A stretch of DNA of 64,000 nucleotides from JADHMP01 sp016779985 (lineage in GTDB: Bacteria > Bacteroidota > Bacteroidia > Flavobacteriales > Flavobacteriaceae): positions 186,001 to 250,000 of the forward strand of contig JADHMP010000001.1 of assembly GCA_016779985.1 (NCBI GenBank), written 5' to 3'. The notes under the pieces are model-generated. The model was given only the letters and a program-made list of their open reading frames with translations, was not told the DNA's origin and did not search any database. Positions within the stretch are counted from its first letter, which is position 1. Each line of letters starts with the position of its first letter. Positions 36,190 to 46,500 of this stretch are shown one piece after another. The position numbers and the translations under genes were made by a program.

Positions 36190-37395
36190 TTATTTTGATT
36201 CGGGTATCCATTTTTGGATTCTATTATTCTTAGCATCAGCAATAATTATACTTCCAAGAGGGTCAAGGACAACTTGATAGGGTTGAGAAAGCTTTTCATT
36301 TTCGTTGTCAAGTGAACTACTTGCTGCTACAATTTGCACAGCTTTTGTAGTTAAATCATATTGAAGAATTCTTTTTTGTTCATAATCTGTGACTAACAAT
36401 AAATTGTTATCAACAAGAGAAATACCACTAAAATAGTGACGCCTTAAATCATCCTTTAAATCATCTGCAGATAAGATGGTGATGCCTTTTTTTGCACCTG
36501 GGTTCCATTTTTGAATCCTGTGATTATAGGTGTCAGCCACATATAGTGAGCCATCTCTACTCACTGCAATACCAAGAGGAAAGGCCAATTGATTTGCAGC
36601 ATTTCCTTCTCCATTGCCACCAGCTATTACTTCTCCTTCAGCAGCATCTGGTGTCCATTTGGTTACACGATGATTTCCAATTTCAGACACATAAACAACT
36701 CCGTTGTTGTCTATAGCAATACCAAAAGGTTTGTTAAGTTGATCTGTTCGATTTCCCATTCCCCTTCCACCAGCAATTGTTGAACCGCTCAGGGCAGCAT
36801 GTTCCCATTTTTGAATGCGATGATTTCGTGTATCTGCAATGTATAAATTGCCCTGAGTATCGACAGCAATTTTTCCCGGTTCATCTAATTGATTAGGGGC
36901 GTTGCCAAATCCGTTGCCGCCTGCGGCCGTAATACCAACAGTTGCTCCTGGACGCCATCTTTGGATGCGGTGGTTATACATATCACTCACATATAAATCC
37001 CCTGAGAGATCTAATGCGATTCCAGTGGGATAAAAAAGTTGATTCAATTCACTCCCTTTTCCATTGCCTCCAGCAAGGGTTCTAATTTTAAAAGTGTCTT
37101 TTTTAAATACTGCTCGTATGGCATGATCTCTAAAAAAAGAAATTTGAGTTGGATTTTCCCGACCACTTATTGCTCCTTCCCAACGATCAAAAACCCAGCC
37201 TGGCTTTGGTTTGGCATAAATACTCTTGATTATATAGGGAGTGTAATTTCCAGCACTTGGTATAACAGTGCCCCCTTCTTCGGGCCACAATTCTGTTTTA
37301 AGCTCAAATTGAACGGAGTCTGTAGATACTTCATTTTTTGAGCATGAATAAATTAAAATTAGGGCAAATAAAGGATTAAGTATTTTCGTCATCAT
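36190..37395 (-). CDS. NHL-repeat beta-propeller lipoprotein with B-repeat-like domain
   Basis: A 401-residue lipoprotein (MMTKILNPLFALILIYSCS, cysteine about 18). Residues about 22-85 resemble the divergent InlB B-repeat/Listeria-Bacteroides domain (GGTVIPSAGNYTPY, PGWVFDRWEGAISG, AVFKKDTF). Then come about six NHL blades, spaced roughly 50 residues, with the repeating pattern GNGxGNxxNQL, P.GIA.D..G.LYV.D..NHRIQKW; the fifth blade is degenerate. A six-bladed propeller is implied, probably a surface or periplasmic binding protein. The start could also be the second M (37392). It lies 26 bases upstream of the DUF255 gene, likely one operon. Confidence 0.88.
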   Translation of the reverse strand: MMTKILNPLFALILIYSCSKNEVSTDSVQFELKTELWPEEGGTVIPSAGNYTPYIIKSIYAKPKPGWVFDRWEGAISGRENPTQISFFRDHAIRAVFKKDTFKIRTLAGGNGKGSELNQLFYPTGIALDLSGDLYVSDMYNHRIQRWRPGATVGITAAGGNGFGNAPNQLDEPGKIAVDTQGNLYIADTRNHRIQKWEHAALSGSTIAGGRGMGNRTDQLNKPFGIAIDNNGVVYVSEIGNHRVTKWTPDAAEGEVIAGGNGEGNAANQLAFPLGIAVSRDGSLYVADTYNHRIQKWNPGAKKGITILSADDLKDDLRRHYFSGISLVDNNLLLVTDYEQKRILQYDLTTKAVQIVAASSSLDNENEKLSQPYQVVLDPLGSIIIADAKNNRIQKWIPESK

Positions 37396-37470
37396 AACAT
37401 CGATCGTCTTCCAAAAGTGCAATTGAAATCGTAAATTGCAGCTTAAAAGTAAGAAAATTTAGTATTAAAA

Positions 37471-37854
37471 ATGGTTCCTCTTAGATATTGTTTTATTTTT
37501 TATTTTTTCACTCTAATGTCCCTTTTAGGGCAAGCATTGGCCCCAAACGAATATGATTTTCAGTGGCAAAAAGCAAATGGTGATCGTTTCGAAATAGAGG
37601 TTGAAAATAATCTCTCAAAACAGGTTGTACAAAAACGTTTAGACAGGGTATGTATGCAAATCTTACTTAAAGCAATGCTCAAGAGCAATAGTTTTGAAAC
37701 TTTCATTCCTGAAAAAATAGCCTTATTTGAGGATAGAGTTTACAATGTAGCAGAATTATCATTTACTTTTATCGACAGACAAGATGAAGTGCAAAAACGA
37801 ATTTATTATTATAGTTTTGATTACTATGGTAATGTATTCAAGCAAATAGAATGA
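37471..37854 (+). CDS. Small exported protein of unknown function
   Basis: A 127-residue protein with a hydrophobic N-terminus (MVPLRYCFIFYFFTLMSLLGQ) acting as signal peptide or anchor, then a mixed alpha/beta domain with no family I recognise (YDFQWQKANGDRFEIEVEN, VYNVAELSFTFIDR, RIYYYSFDYYGN). It is divergent from the NHL gene and ends immediately before the end of the next, convergent lipoprotein gene, with no base between stops. Being an isolated plus-strand gene among minus-strand surface genes, it may be lineage specific. Confidence 0.65.
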   Translation: MVPLRYCFIFYFFTLMSLLGQALAPNEYDFQWQKANGDRFEIEVENNLSKQVVQKRLDRVCMQILLKAMLKSNSFETFIPEKIALFEDRVYNVAELSFTFIDRQDEVQKRIYYYSFDYYGNVFKQIE

Positions 37855-38229
37855 CTATTTCACTCTCGTAAAAAAAGTTGACCCTACATCATCCATTACT
37901 TTAATTTTATTGGTAGAATCAAAAATAATTTTGAAATTCGTGTTGGCTGGTTTTTTTAAGATTTCAATTTCAAAGGTATCCTTTGAGTGACCGGTATGTA
38001 TTTCTTTAAGTTTCCATTTGCCATATTCAGCCAGAGAGTCTTTTTCATAACTGAAACTATTAAAAAAGTAGGTGACATTCCCTCTTGCGTCAAATCGAAT
38101 GAATGACTGTAGGGTTGGATTTTCAATTTTCCAATCGCCTGTGAGCCTGTCTTGAAATTTTTTAACCTTAGAGTCAGTACAGCAAAAAAGAAAAAACCCT
38201 AAAGCCACACATAGGGGTACAAGCCGCAT
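37855..38229 (-). CDS. Small lipocalin-like lipoprotein
   Basis: A 124-residue protein with lipoprotein signal MRLVPLCVALGFFLFCC (tandem cysteines at 16-17). The mature part is beta-rich, with LTGDWKIENPTLQSFIRFD, YFFNSFSYEKD, YGKWKLKEI and a final FFTRVK strand. This is the pattern of short lipocalin-like domains on Bacteroidota lipoproteins, although no firm family assignment is possible. It lies five bases downstream of the FG-GAP gene on the same strand, so it is probably co-transcribed and may be a partner of that protein. Confidence 0.75.
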   Translation of the reverse strand: MRLVPLCVALGFFLFCCTDSKVKKFQDRLTGDWKIENPTLQSFIRFDARGNVTYFFNSFSYEKDSLAEYGKWKLKEIHTGHSKDTFEIEILKKPANTNFKIIFDSTNKIKVMDDVGSTFFTRVK

Positions 38230-38234
38230 CTTAA

Positions 38235-41200
38235 TTAATTGATTTTAATTTGTTGTAAAGGCTTATTGTTTTTGGCCACCAATAAATGTGTTTCTGTTCC
38301 CACTTTAAGTTTTTGAATGTTGCGCACATCACCCACCATTACTAAGCCTGAATTTCTAGGTAGTTGTGGATCAAAATTTCCATTTCCATCTCCTTTAAGC
38401 CATAGGCCATAACTTGCGTCATTTCTGGGTGTTTCAACCTCGGCATTAAAAAGATTGCCACCAAGAACAACATCGAGATTTCCGTCAGAATCAAAATCAT
38501 CAACCACAAAAGAATTTATGTTAGAAAACTGTGCTTGAAAAGGGAGCGGTTTGGCTTTGAGAACACCGTTGTCATTTTCTAAATAAATACTTTCAAAGGA
38601 AGTGATTTTATAGCGTAGAGATTCTTCTAACATTTTGTCGGTATAAATTTCTTGTAAAGAAGCACTAGCAAAACTGTTATAATTTTTGAATTTCTTTTTT
38701 ATAGCGGGCATCTGTTCTGAAGAACACTGCCTTCCTCGAACAGGATATTCCATGCCATCTGAACGATAACTTAAAACAATATCGTATTTGGCATTTTGGT
38801 CAAAGTCATTGAGATAGATTTGAAAAGGTTTATCGTTAGAGGCTTGATATTTGTAATTTGTACCTAGATTTCCAACAACTAAATCAAAATCTCCATCGTT
38901 ATCAAAATCTCCCTTTTCGATGGCAAACCACCAACCATTAGTATCATTTGGTAAAATTTGTTTGGAAATTTCTGAGAATGTACCAGCATTATTTTTAAAA
39001 ACTCGAATAGGCATCCATTCACCAGTAATGACAAGATCGTCCCAATTGTCTCCATCTAAATCAACCCAAGTTGAAGCAGTCACTAAACCCATGTTTTTAA
39101 GAGTGGGTAATTTCTCTTGTGTGACATCAACAAATTCGATAGCGCCCTGTTCACTTCTGTTTTCTAAAAGCCTAGAGCTTGAAGGATAAGGATATTTTTT
39201 AGCCACAAGCCTTCCACCCACAAACAAATCAAGATCACCATCGTGATCAAAATCGTGTGAAGATACTTCTAAACCGCTGATTCTTGTTTTTGGGATCGCC
39301 TTTTCATCACGCTTGAATTTTAAGTTCCCCACATTTTCATAGAAGCGGTCTTCATACCCTTGTGACCCTTCATTGAATTCGTTTCCACCACTGGCAAAGT
39401 AGAGGTCTAAATCACCATCATTCTCAGCATCAATGAGTGCTATGCCTAGATCTTCATAAAATTTATCCTTTTCAAAGACAGGGACGTCAATTTTTTGAAA
39501 GTTTCCATTTTTTTGTTGCACATAAATAGCTGCTGGTTGACCAATAGCACCTCCCACAACATAATCTTCTCGATCATCACCGTTCAAATCGCCTATGGCT
39601 AATGCGGGGCCTAGAGTTGAGTTTTTATGGGGCAGTAAAATTTCCTCTTTAAAATCATCATAGGGGTTTTCTCGATGTATAAATGGGTTTTGCTGAACTA
39701 GAGTTTCGAATTTTTTCGAAAGTGTTTTGTTTTTTGAAGTAGTTGAAAGCTCAGATTCTTTTTCGTAATTAATTGTGAGATGCTGATTGGATTTCAAATT
39801 TTTTAATTCGGTCTCTTTTCCATCGGGCCATTCTATAACAAGACGATCAATTTGGGTATTCTCAGCTAAACCAAAATGAATTTTAGGTGAAACAGAAGAC
39901 ATATAGCCTCTACTTAAATTATATTCTTGAAATTGATAGTTGTCTTTCACATAGCAATGAATTTTGGCACCCATAGGCATTTGATTGTTCTTCCCATACA
40001 GTGAGAGGGTAATATAGTTATTCACCGAAGTATTATTTTCATAAATACTGGCCCTGTCTTCCAGGTTATTGATGATCAGGTCTAGATCACCATCGTTGTC
40101 CAGATCGCTATAAGCCACTCCATTAGAAAAGCTTTTTTCACCCAGCCCCCAGGCTTCGCTTTTGTTTTCGAAGCCCTTTTCTTGAAGGTTATGGAAAAGG
40201 TAGTTTGATAATTTTTCTGATGGAATTTTTTCTAAATAGTTCAATAATTTGACCTCTTCCTCTTTATTTTTATAGGTAGGATCATTTTCCATTTTATCAA
40301 AAAAGGCTCTGTGCTCATTGTAAAAATCCTTGTTGTTTACATCACGTCGAATGCCATTAGTAATAAAAATATCTTTCCACCCATCATTGTCAAAATCGGC
40401 CATTAGGGCTCCCCAACTCCAATCAGTTGATGAGACGTCACCCCAACGAGCAATATTACTAAATGAAGGAATTTCTCCTTCCAAATTACCTTGATTGAGT
40501 TGAAGCGAATTTTGCATATATTGATGATGCAAACCTAATGCCACAGACTGATAAAACACTTCTGGATTCATAGAAGACATGTTCGCTTTGGATCGAAAAT
40601 TGTCAGCGGCATTCATATCTAATTGAAAAAGGTCCACCCACCCATCGTTATTGAAATCAGCTGCATCCACTCCCATACCAAAAAACGAGGTTTGTTGTAA
40701 AGCAGGGCGAATAACATTGGAAAATGTGCCGTCTTTTTGATTGATATAAAGAAAATCAGGGGCATTAAAATCATTCGATATATAGAGATCTGGATAGCCA
40801 TCATTGTTTAAATCTGAGGCAACCACTCCCAGGCTTAAACCAAAATTACTCACCCCAGCACTTTGAGTGACATCAACAAATTTTCCGTTATCATTTCTGT
40901 AGAGATGATCCGAGTCCCTTTCGCTATGATTCGATAGCATGTATTTATAATAATCCACAGGAGCAGTAAAACTTGTTGGTGGATAATTGGCTACATATAG
41001 GTCTAAATCACCATCTTTATCATAATCAAAAAAGGTACTGTGCATGCTATATCCATTATCAGCTATACCATATTCCTTTGCCTTTTCAGAAAACGTATTA
41101 TTTCCATTGTTTATATAGAGCACATTTTCATTGGGTTCATTTTTGCCCCCCACGGCACAATAAATATCCAAATACCCATCTTGATTTATATCAATCATGG

Positions 41201-41537
41201 TAACCCCAGAAAACCAGCGCTCATCACCTTCCACACCAGCTGACATACTTATGTCTTCAAATTTCATTGCCCCCTTATTTAAATACAATTTATTGGGCAC
41301 CATATTGCCAGTAAAATAAAGGTCTTCTAGTCCATCGTTATTGATGTCTCCCACTGCCACACCTCCACCTAAATACATGTAGGGGTAGGTAAAATAATTG
41401 TAGGTGTGTGTTTCGTGTAATTTATTATTAAAAGTAATGTTAGTTTTTGATGATTCTAATTTTACAAATGGGGGCTTTGCATTTTGGCAAGAATACATCA
41501 AAATCAGTACTGACAAAAGAGAAAAATGCCATTTCAT
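38235..41537 (-). CDS. FG-GAP/VCBS-repeat lipoprotein with ASPIC/UnbV domain
   Basis: An 1100-residue predicted surface lipoprotein (MKWHFSLLSVLILMYSC, cysteine 17). About 14 FG-GAP-type calcium loops of the form DxNxDGxxDLY are visible, beginning VGDINNDGLEDLYFTGN near residue 62 and ending VDDFDSDGNLDVVLGGN. An ASPIC/UnbV domain lies about 506-592 (NYITLSLYGKNNQ, MGAKIHCYV, RLVIEWPDGKETEL). Such CRTAC1-like proteins are common beside SusCD pairs in marine Bacteroidota and are thought to bind glycans or other surface ligands; that is inference. It is downstream of SusD but separated from it by a strong terminator. Confidence 0.93.
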   Translation of the reverse strand: MKWHFSLLSVLILMYSCQNAKPPFVKLESSKTNITFNNKLHETHTYNYFTYPYMYLGGGVAVGDINNDGLEDLYFTGNMVPNKLYLNKGAMKFEDISMSAGVEGDERWFSGVTMIDINQDGYLDIYCAVGGKNEPNENVLYINNGNNTFSEKAKEYGIADNGYSMHSTFFDYDKDGDLDLYVANYPPTSFTAPVDYYKYMLSNHSERDSDHLYRNDNGKFVDVTQSAGVSNFGLSLGVVASDLNNDGYPDLYISNDFNAPDFLYINQKDGTFSNVIRPALQQTSFFGMGVDAADFNNDGWVDLFQLDMNAADNFRSKANMSSMNPEVFYQSVALGLHHQYMQNSLQLNQGNLEGEIPSFSNIARWGDVSSTDWSWGALMADFDNDGWKDIFITNGIRRDVNNKDFYNEHRAFFDKMENDPTYKNKEEEVKLLNYLEKIPSEKLSNYLFHNLQEKGFENKSEAWGLGEKSFSNGVAYSDLDNDGDLDLIINNLEDRASIYENNTSVNNYITLSLYGKNNQMPMGAKIHCYVKDNYQFQEYNLSRGYMSSVSPKIHFGLAENTQIDRLVIEWPDGKETELKNLKSNQHLTINYEKESELSTTSKNKTLSKKFETLVQQNPFIHRENPYDDFKEEILLPHKNSTLGPALAIGDLNGDDREDYVVGGAIGQPAAIYVQQKNGNFQKIDVPVFEKDKFYEDLGIALIDAENDGDLDLYFASGGNEFNEGSQGYEDRFYENVGNLKFKRDEKAIPKTRISGLEVSSHDFDHDGDLDLFVGGRLVAKKYPYPSSSRLLENRSEQGAIEFVDVTQEKLPTLKNMGLVTASTWVDLDGDNWDDLVITGEWMPIRVFKNNAGTFSEISKQILPNDTNGWWFAIEKGDFDNDGDFDLVVGNLGTNYKYQASNDKPFQIYLNDFDQNAKYDIVLSYRSDGMEYPVRGRQCSSEQMPAIKKKFKNYNSFASASLQEIYTDKMLEESLRYKITSFESIYLENDNGVLKAKPLPFQAQFSNINSFVVDDFDSDGNLDVVLGGNLFNAEVETPRNDASYGLWLKGDGNGNFDPQLPRNSGLVMVGDVRNIQKLKVGTETHLLVAKNNKPLQQIKIN

Positions 41538-41561
41538 TTATTTAAAATTTGATTCTAAAAT

Positions 41562-41592
41562 AAAAAAACCTGGTCATACACCAGGTTTTTTT
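41562..41592 (-). terminator. Strong Rho-independent terminator after susD
   Basis: AAAAAAACCTGG and CCAGGTTTTTTT form a perfect 12-pair dyad with a seven-base loop. On the minus strand it follows the SusD stop (41610) and precedes the FG-GAP gene start (41537). It is symmetrical, but no plus-strand gene ends here. Confidence 0.88.
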
Positions 41593-41609
41593 ATAAGGTG
41601 AATTTAAAC

Positions 41610-43484
41610 TTAATACCCTGGATTTTGGATAATTGAATTATCCCGATCTATCTCGTTTTGAGGTATCGGCATATGGTAAACTTTATCAAGCCATTGACGA
41701 TTTTCAAAAACAATATCAATAGGCTTGTAGGAATAGTCAAAATCGGCGGTACTCTTTCTGTAGTTCGCAGGCGTCATTGAACTACCAGCCTTTTGTGTAG
41801 CCAATATTTGAGTTTTTTGGACTTGTTTGTCGAGAGAATATGGTCCTTCTATCCATCTTTTCATATCAAATAAGCGTGCATCTTCATTAATTAATTCCTT
41901 ATCCCTTTCTCTCTTATAAAGCTCAAGTAGATCTGAGCCAGAGGAAGTCAAAGCGGGTAAACCATTTCTAAAACGGAGTTTGTTTAACCAATTTTTAGCT
42001 TCACCCTCATCACCAAGATTAATGTTAGCCTCAACATAATCTAGAAGAATTTCAGAGTATCTGATGTATGGCGCATCAATTTTTTGTAAGTTACTTGGCC
42101 ATGAAGCGGGTAAATAAGGATCAGAGAATTTTTTGAAATAATATCCAGTTCTTGATCCATTCCAATCCTCAATGGGACCTTGTCTTGTGTCAACACCATT
42201 GACGATTGTTCCATCTGAAAAGGTGTAGTATCCCGTTTGAAGCTCATTGAAATTATCAAATTTAACTACGTCGCTTGTTCTTTGCTTCCAAGGAGCACCA
42301 TCAAATAAGAAAGTAGAATAAAATCTAGCCTCACGATTGCCATAAGGGTCTGCAGCGTGTTCTGGATTATTCCAATCAAACTCAGTACCGTCTGCCAAAG
42401 TATATTTCATCACAGCGGCTTCAGTTGGAGTTGTTCCTGCCCACTCATGGTATCCGTTAGGACCGTGATAAAGGGCAACCATTCCAGGTCCTTGTGACCA
42501 ACCATTTCCACCAGGGTAGGTTCTTGAACCATATCCAAATGATTCTATAGATCTTCCCCAAATATAGTCTTGATTCTGATCTCCTTGAAGCCATATATCT
42601 TCATAGTTTTGTTTGGCTTCTTCAAATGAGGCAGGTACAGAATAATCTAACTTATAACCTGTAGTTGCGTCAAGTAATGCTTTTGATGCAGCCTTAGCAG
42701 CTTGCCATCTAGCGGCCTGTGAACCACCTGTATAACTCACTAATTCTTTGTTTGAATAACCAGCTATAGTAGAGATGGATGAATTTTTTGAGGGTTCATA
42801 TAAATCACTGGCAGCGTGTGTTAAAACTCTTGCTTTAAGTGCTAGTGCAGTAATTTTATGTGCCCTGGATTTATTTACAGGAGCATCAGCTAATAAAGTT
42901 ATTGATTGATCTATATCAGAAATAATTTGATTAACTGTTTGCTCAAAACTTGCTCTAGGATTAGCAGCCTCGTCTTCAAGCGCAAAGGGTGATAAAGTTA
43001 AAACTACTCCACCATATTGCCTCATTAGCTGAGAGTAAAAATATCCTCTCATAAAATAAGCTTCTCCTAGAAGTCTATTTGTAAACGAGCTATCGAAACC
43101 TGCTTCATTTTCTGTAAGTTTCAGAATCGCTAGGTTAGCACCTCTGATGAATGGATAAATTTGAGTCCAACTAAACCATTGCATATCCATGTAACTACCT
43201 GCAGGATTCATCTTAGATTCAGTATAGCCATCAACCCCTCTACCCGGGTGAGTAAACACGGCTTGATCGGTAAAGGCATCAGTAGTTTCCTCTCTGGTGA
43301 GAGTACCTGCCCATGTGCCTTGATATAAATCTAAAACAGCTGCTTCAGCAAGGTCCTTAGATGACCAAACATTCGATTCTGCTATTTCACTTAAGGGTGT
43401 CGTACTTAAAAAGTCATCGTTACATCCAACAAGGAGTGTCATTGATAACGTAATTGTAAAAATTCCTAATAAAATCTTCTTCAT
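41610..43484 (-). CDS. SusD/RagB-family nutrient-binding outer-membrane lipoprotein
   Basis: A 624-residue lipoprotein (MKKILLGIFTITLSMTLLVGC, clear lipobox) that caps the SusC transporter and binds its ligand at the cell surface. Typical SusD features: the N-terminal NDDFLSTTPLSEIAESNVW, the TPR-like EAYFMRGYFYSQLMRQYGGV, the ARVLTHAA helix, and the C-terminal LNKLRFRNGLP, ERDKELINEDARLFDMKRW and MPIPQNEIDRD stretches. The gene is 17 bases downstream of susC. Nothing in it identifies the substrate. Confidence 0.96.
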   Translation of the reverse strand: MKKILLGIFTITLSMTLLVGCNDDFLSTTPLSEIAESNVWSSKDLAEAAVLDLYQGTWAGTLTREETTDAFTDQAVFTHPGRGVDGYTESKMNPAGSYMDMQWFSWTQIYPFIRGANLAILKLTENEAGFDSSFTNRLLGEAYFMRGYFYSQLMRQYGGVVLTLSPFALEDEAANPRASFEQTVNQIISDIDQSITLLADAPVNKSRAHKITALALKARVLTHAASDLYEPSKNSSISTIAGYSNKELVSYTGGSQAARWQAAKAASKALLDATTGYKLDYSVPASFEEAKQNYEDIWLQGDQNQDYIWGRSIESFGYGSRTYPGGNGWSQGPGMVALYHGPNGYHEWAGTTPTEAAVMKYTLADGTEFDWNNPEHAADPYGNREARFYSTFLFDGAPWKQRTSDVVKFDNFNELQTGYYTFSDGTIVNGVDTRQGPIEDWNGSRTGYYFKKFSDPYLPASWPSNLQKIDAPYIRYSEILLDYVEANINLGDEGEAKNWLNKLRFRNGLPALTSSGSDLLELYKRERDKELINEDARLFDMKRWIEGPYSLDKQVQKTQILATQKAGSSMTPANYRKSTADFDYSYKPIDIVFENRQWLDKVYHMPIPQNEIDRDNSIIQNPGY

Positions 43485-43501
43485 TGTTCTACGTATTTAA
43501 A

Positions 43502-46500
43502 TTAAAAAGTAATTTGTATTCCTGTTATTAACGTTTTTAGTAAAGGATATGCACCTCCATTAGCAGTTGCTCCTCCTGTAGTGGTTCTTGTATTAGTTAT
43601 ATCAGTTCCTCTTTCAACGATTTCGGGGTCGAAGGGGAAATCTGTGATGGTAAGTAAATTTGTTCCTGTAAAAGATAAGCGAATGCTTTCAGCTTTAATT
43701 TTACTGGTTATGCTTTCTGGGACATTATAACCAAGCTCGATAGTTTTCATTCTGAAAAAATCTCTTGTCAAAAGATATGCGTCTGTATTCATTGCATACC
43801 ACTGGTCTGCTCTATCAGGAAGTCTAGGTCCATAAGCATTTGGGTTGTCAGGAGACCATGCTCTCTCAAACACATCTCTTTGAATATTTGCCAATGTTCC
43901 AGACATAAATGCCCATTCATATCTATTATAGCCTCCAGCAGCACCATTCCAATACATATTGAAATCAAAATTTTTGTAAGTGGCTGCTACATTAAGTCCA
44001 AATTGTGAGTCCGCAAATGGGCTACCACCTACTCTTGTTTGGTCAGCTGGAGTAATAGCACCATCACCATTAATATCTCTTACTCTTGCATCTCCTGGTT
44101 TAAGCAATGGAGCAACAGCACTATAATCTAATGATTCAGCATCGATCTCAGCCTGTGATCTAAAAACACCAGTAAATTCGTAAAGTAGAGGTCTTCCAAG
44201 CTCTCCTCCAGTCTCTCTTTGCCAAGGTCTATCGGCTAAATCAGGTTCGTCAATAAAAACTAGCTCATTTTCAGAATCACTAAAATTAAATGTAAAGTTG
44301 TATGTTAAACCTGAGTTTGTTTCACCATTAAACCCTGCAGTTATTTCATATCCAACATTTTTAAATTCTCCAATATTTTGAGCTGGTGGAGTAATACCAC
44401 TGTAAGAAGGCAAAGTTTTATTTGGTAAAGTAAGTATGTCTTCTCTTACATTGCTGAAATATTCAAATCCAAAACTTAAACGATTGTTTAAAGCTCTAAG
44501 ATCAATCCCAATATTTGTAGATGTTTGTGTTTCCCAAGTAATATTTGGATTTGGCACTTTAGTTTCAAAAGCAGTAGTTACAACATTACCTAAACTAGTG
44601 TTTGCTAAACCATATGAAGCCAAGAATTGAAACGCAGCAACATTATCATTACCTGTTTGACCCCATGAACCTCTAATCTTTGCAAAATCCAAGAAACTAA
44701 CAGAGTCAAAGAAAGATTCTTCTGAAAGAACGTACCCTGCAGAAACTCCCGGAAAAACACCATACCTAGTGTCTTCTGGGAAAAGGTAAGAACCGTCATA
44801 AGTGACAACTGCTTCTATAAGATATTTTTCTTTAAAATTATAGTTTAAACGACCATAGTAATGAATACGAGCAATTTCGCTTCCTGTTCCTGTGCTATAT
44901 TGACCGTCTTGTCCTCCGAAGCTTAATTCGTCAAGATCTTTTGAAAGAAAGTATCTTTTAAATGCACCCATATTACTAATATCTGTCTCTTCTCTTGTTA
45001 TACCTCCTAAAATCTTAAAGTAATTATCTCCAAAATCTTTCTCATAAGAAGCGTTAAATATAGCTGTCAGATCTGTTCTTTGGTTTGAAGATTGAAGTAA
45101 ACTTGGATCCCCAGGTCCTCTGTCAGCAGCTGTAAGACCAGAAGAGTCTCTATTAATTCCATCCCATGTATACAATTGCCATGGTCTCTGCCATAGTTTT
45201 GAGTTAAAATTTCTTTTATCATAAGAAACGTTACCTCTTATAATGAGTCCTTCTACTCCTGGAACATTAATATTTAAACCTACATTACTTTGAATATAAT
45301 TAGTTTTTTCGTCGTTGTAACCTGGCTCGTCAGTTACTCTAATAGCTGGGTTGTTACCATTTTCGATATCTGGACCAAACTCTCCCGTTGGCCAATATGC
45401 TGGAAACCAAGGATATTGCCTTACTAAATCGTTAAATACATCGGAAGGTGAATTTGTTGATCTAAGATTATCCTCTTGTCTGGAATATAATCCAAAGTCT
45501 AGACTAATAAAATCATTTATTTTAGCGTCCAAATTAAGTCTTAAATCATATTGAGTAAAACCCTTAGGAGCATTTTTAAAATTCACATCCTGTCTTAAAT
45601 ATCCAATGGATGCTAAATATGTTACATTATCGTCTCCACCTGTAATTTGCACATTTTGTCTTGTGGTAGGTGCATTTTTTCTTTGTACTGCCTCCATCCA
45701 ATCTGTGTCTGGATAAAGCCAGGGGTCTTCTCCTAATCGAGTGTTTTCAATCCTATCATTGGGGTAAGTTGGGTTTAATACTTCGCCGTTAGGTCGAGTA
45801 AATGGCGCACCTCTGGATGCATTCGCCGCAGCCCACTCGCTAACAGGTAATTTATAAACATTAAGTAAATTAACAGCGTCCATATATTCAGCTCCAGTCA
45901 ACATATCTGGCACTTGTGTAAAGTTTTGCCATCCGTAGTTTGAAGTTATTTTGACTTTCGCTCTTCCCTTTGTACCTCTTTTAGTAGTTATTAAAATTAC
46001 TCCATTAGCAGCTCTTGCACCATAAATTGCAGCAGATGCATCCTTAAGTACAGAAATACTTTCAATATCAGCTGGATTAACTCTAGTTAATCCACCTGCC
46101 CTATTTGGAATTCCATCAATTACAATCAAAGCACCAGCATTATTGAATGTGTTTGTACCACGAACTCTAATGGCAGGATCATCAGCTCCTGGCGCACCAT
46201 TTCCCTGATCAATAAAGAGTCCAGGCACTTTTCCTGCTAATGCAGTTCCAAGGTTAGGAGAAGAAGATCTTTCTAAAGCTTCACCACCAATAGCAGCGAC
46301 AGAACCTGTTAGAGTTGCTTTTTTCTGAGAACCGTAGCCTGTAACTACAACTTCTTCAAGACCTTGTACATCTTCTTGTAGTTGAATGTCTAATGCACTA
46401 CCATCTCCAGCAGCCATTTCTTGGGTCAAGAAGCCGAGGTAAGAAAAAACTAATATATCAGTTCCATCAGCAACTTCAATTGAAAAGTTTCCGTCAAAAT

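Noticed and set aside
36190..41537. DNA repeat array or CRISPR in the NHL and FG-GAP regions
   Set aside because: The periodicity comes from protein repeats (about 50-residue NHL blades and DxNxDG loops); the DNA copies are divergent and lie in intact reading frames.
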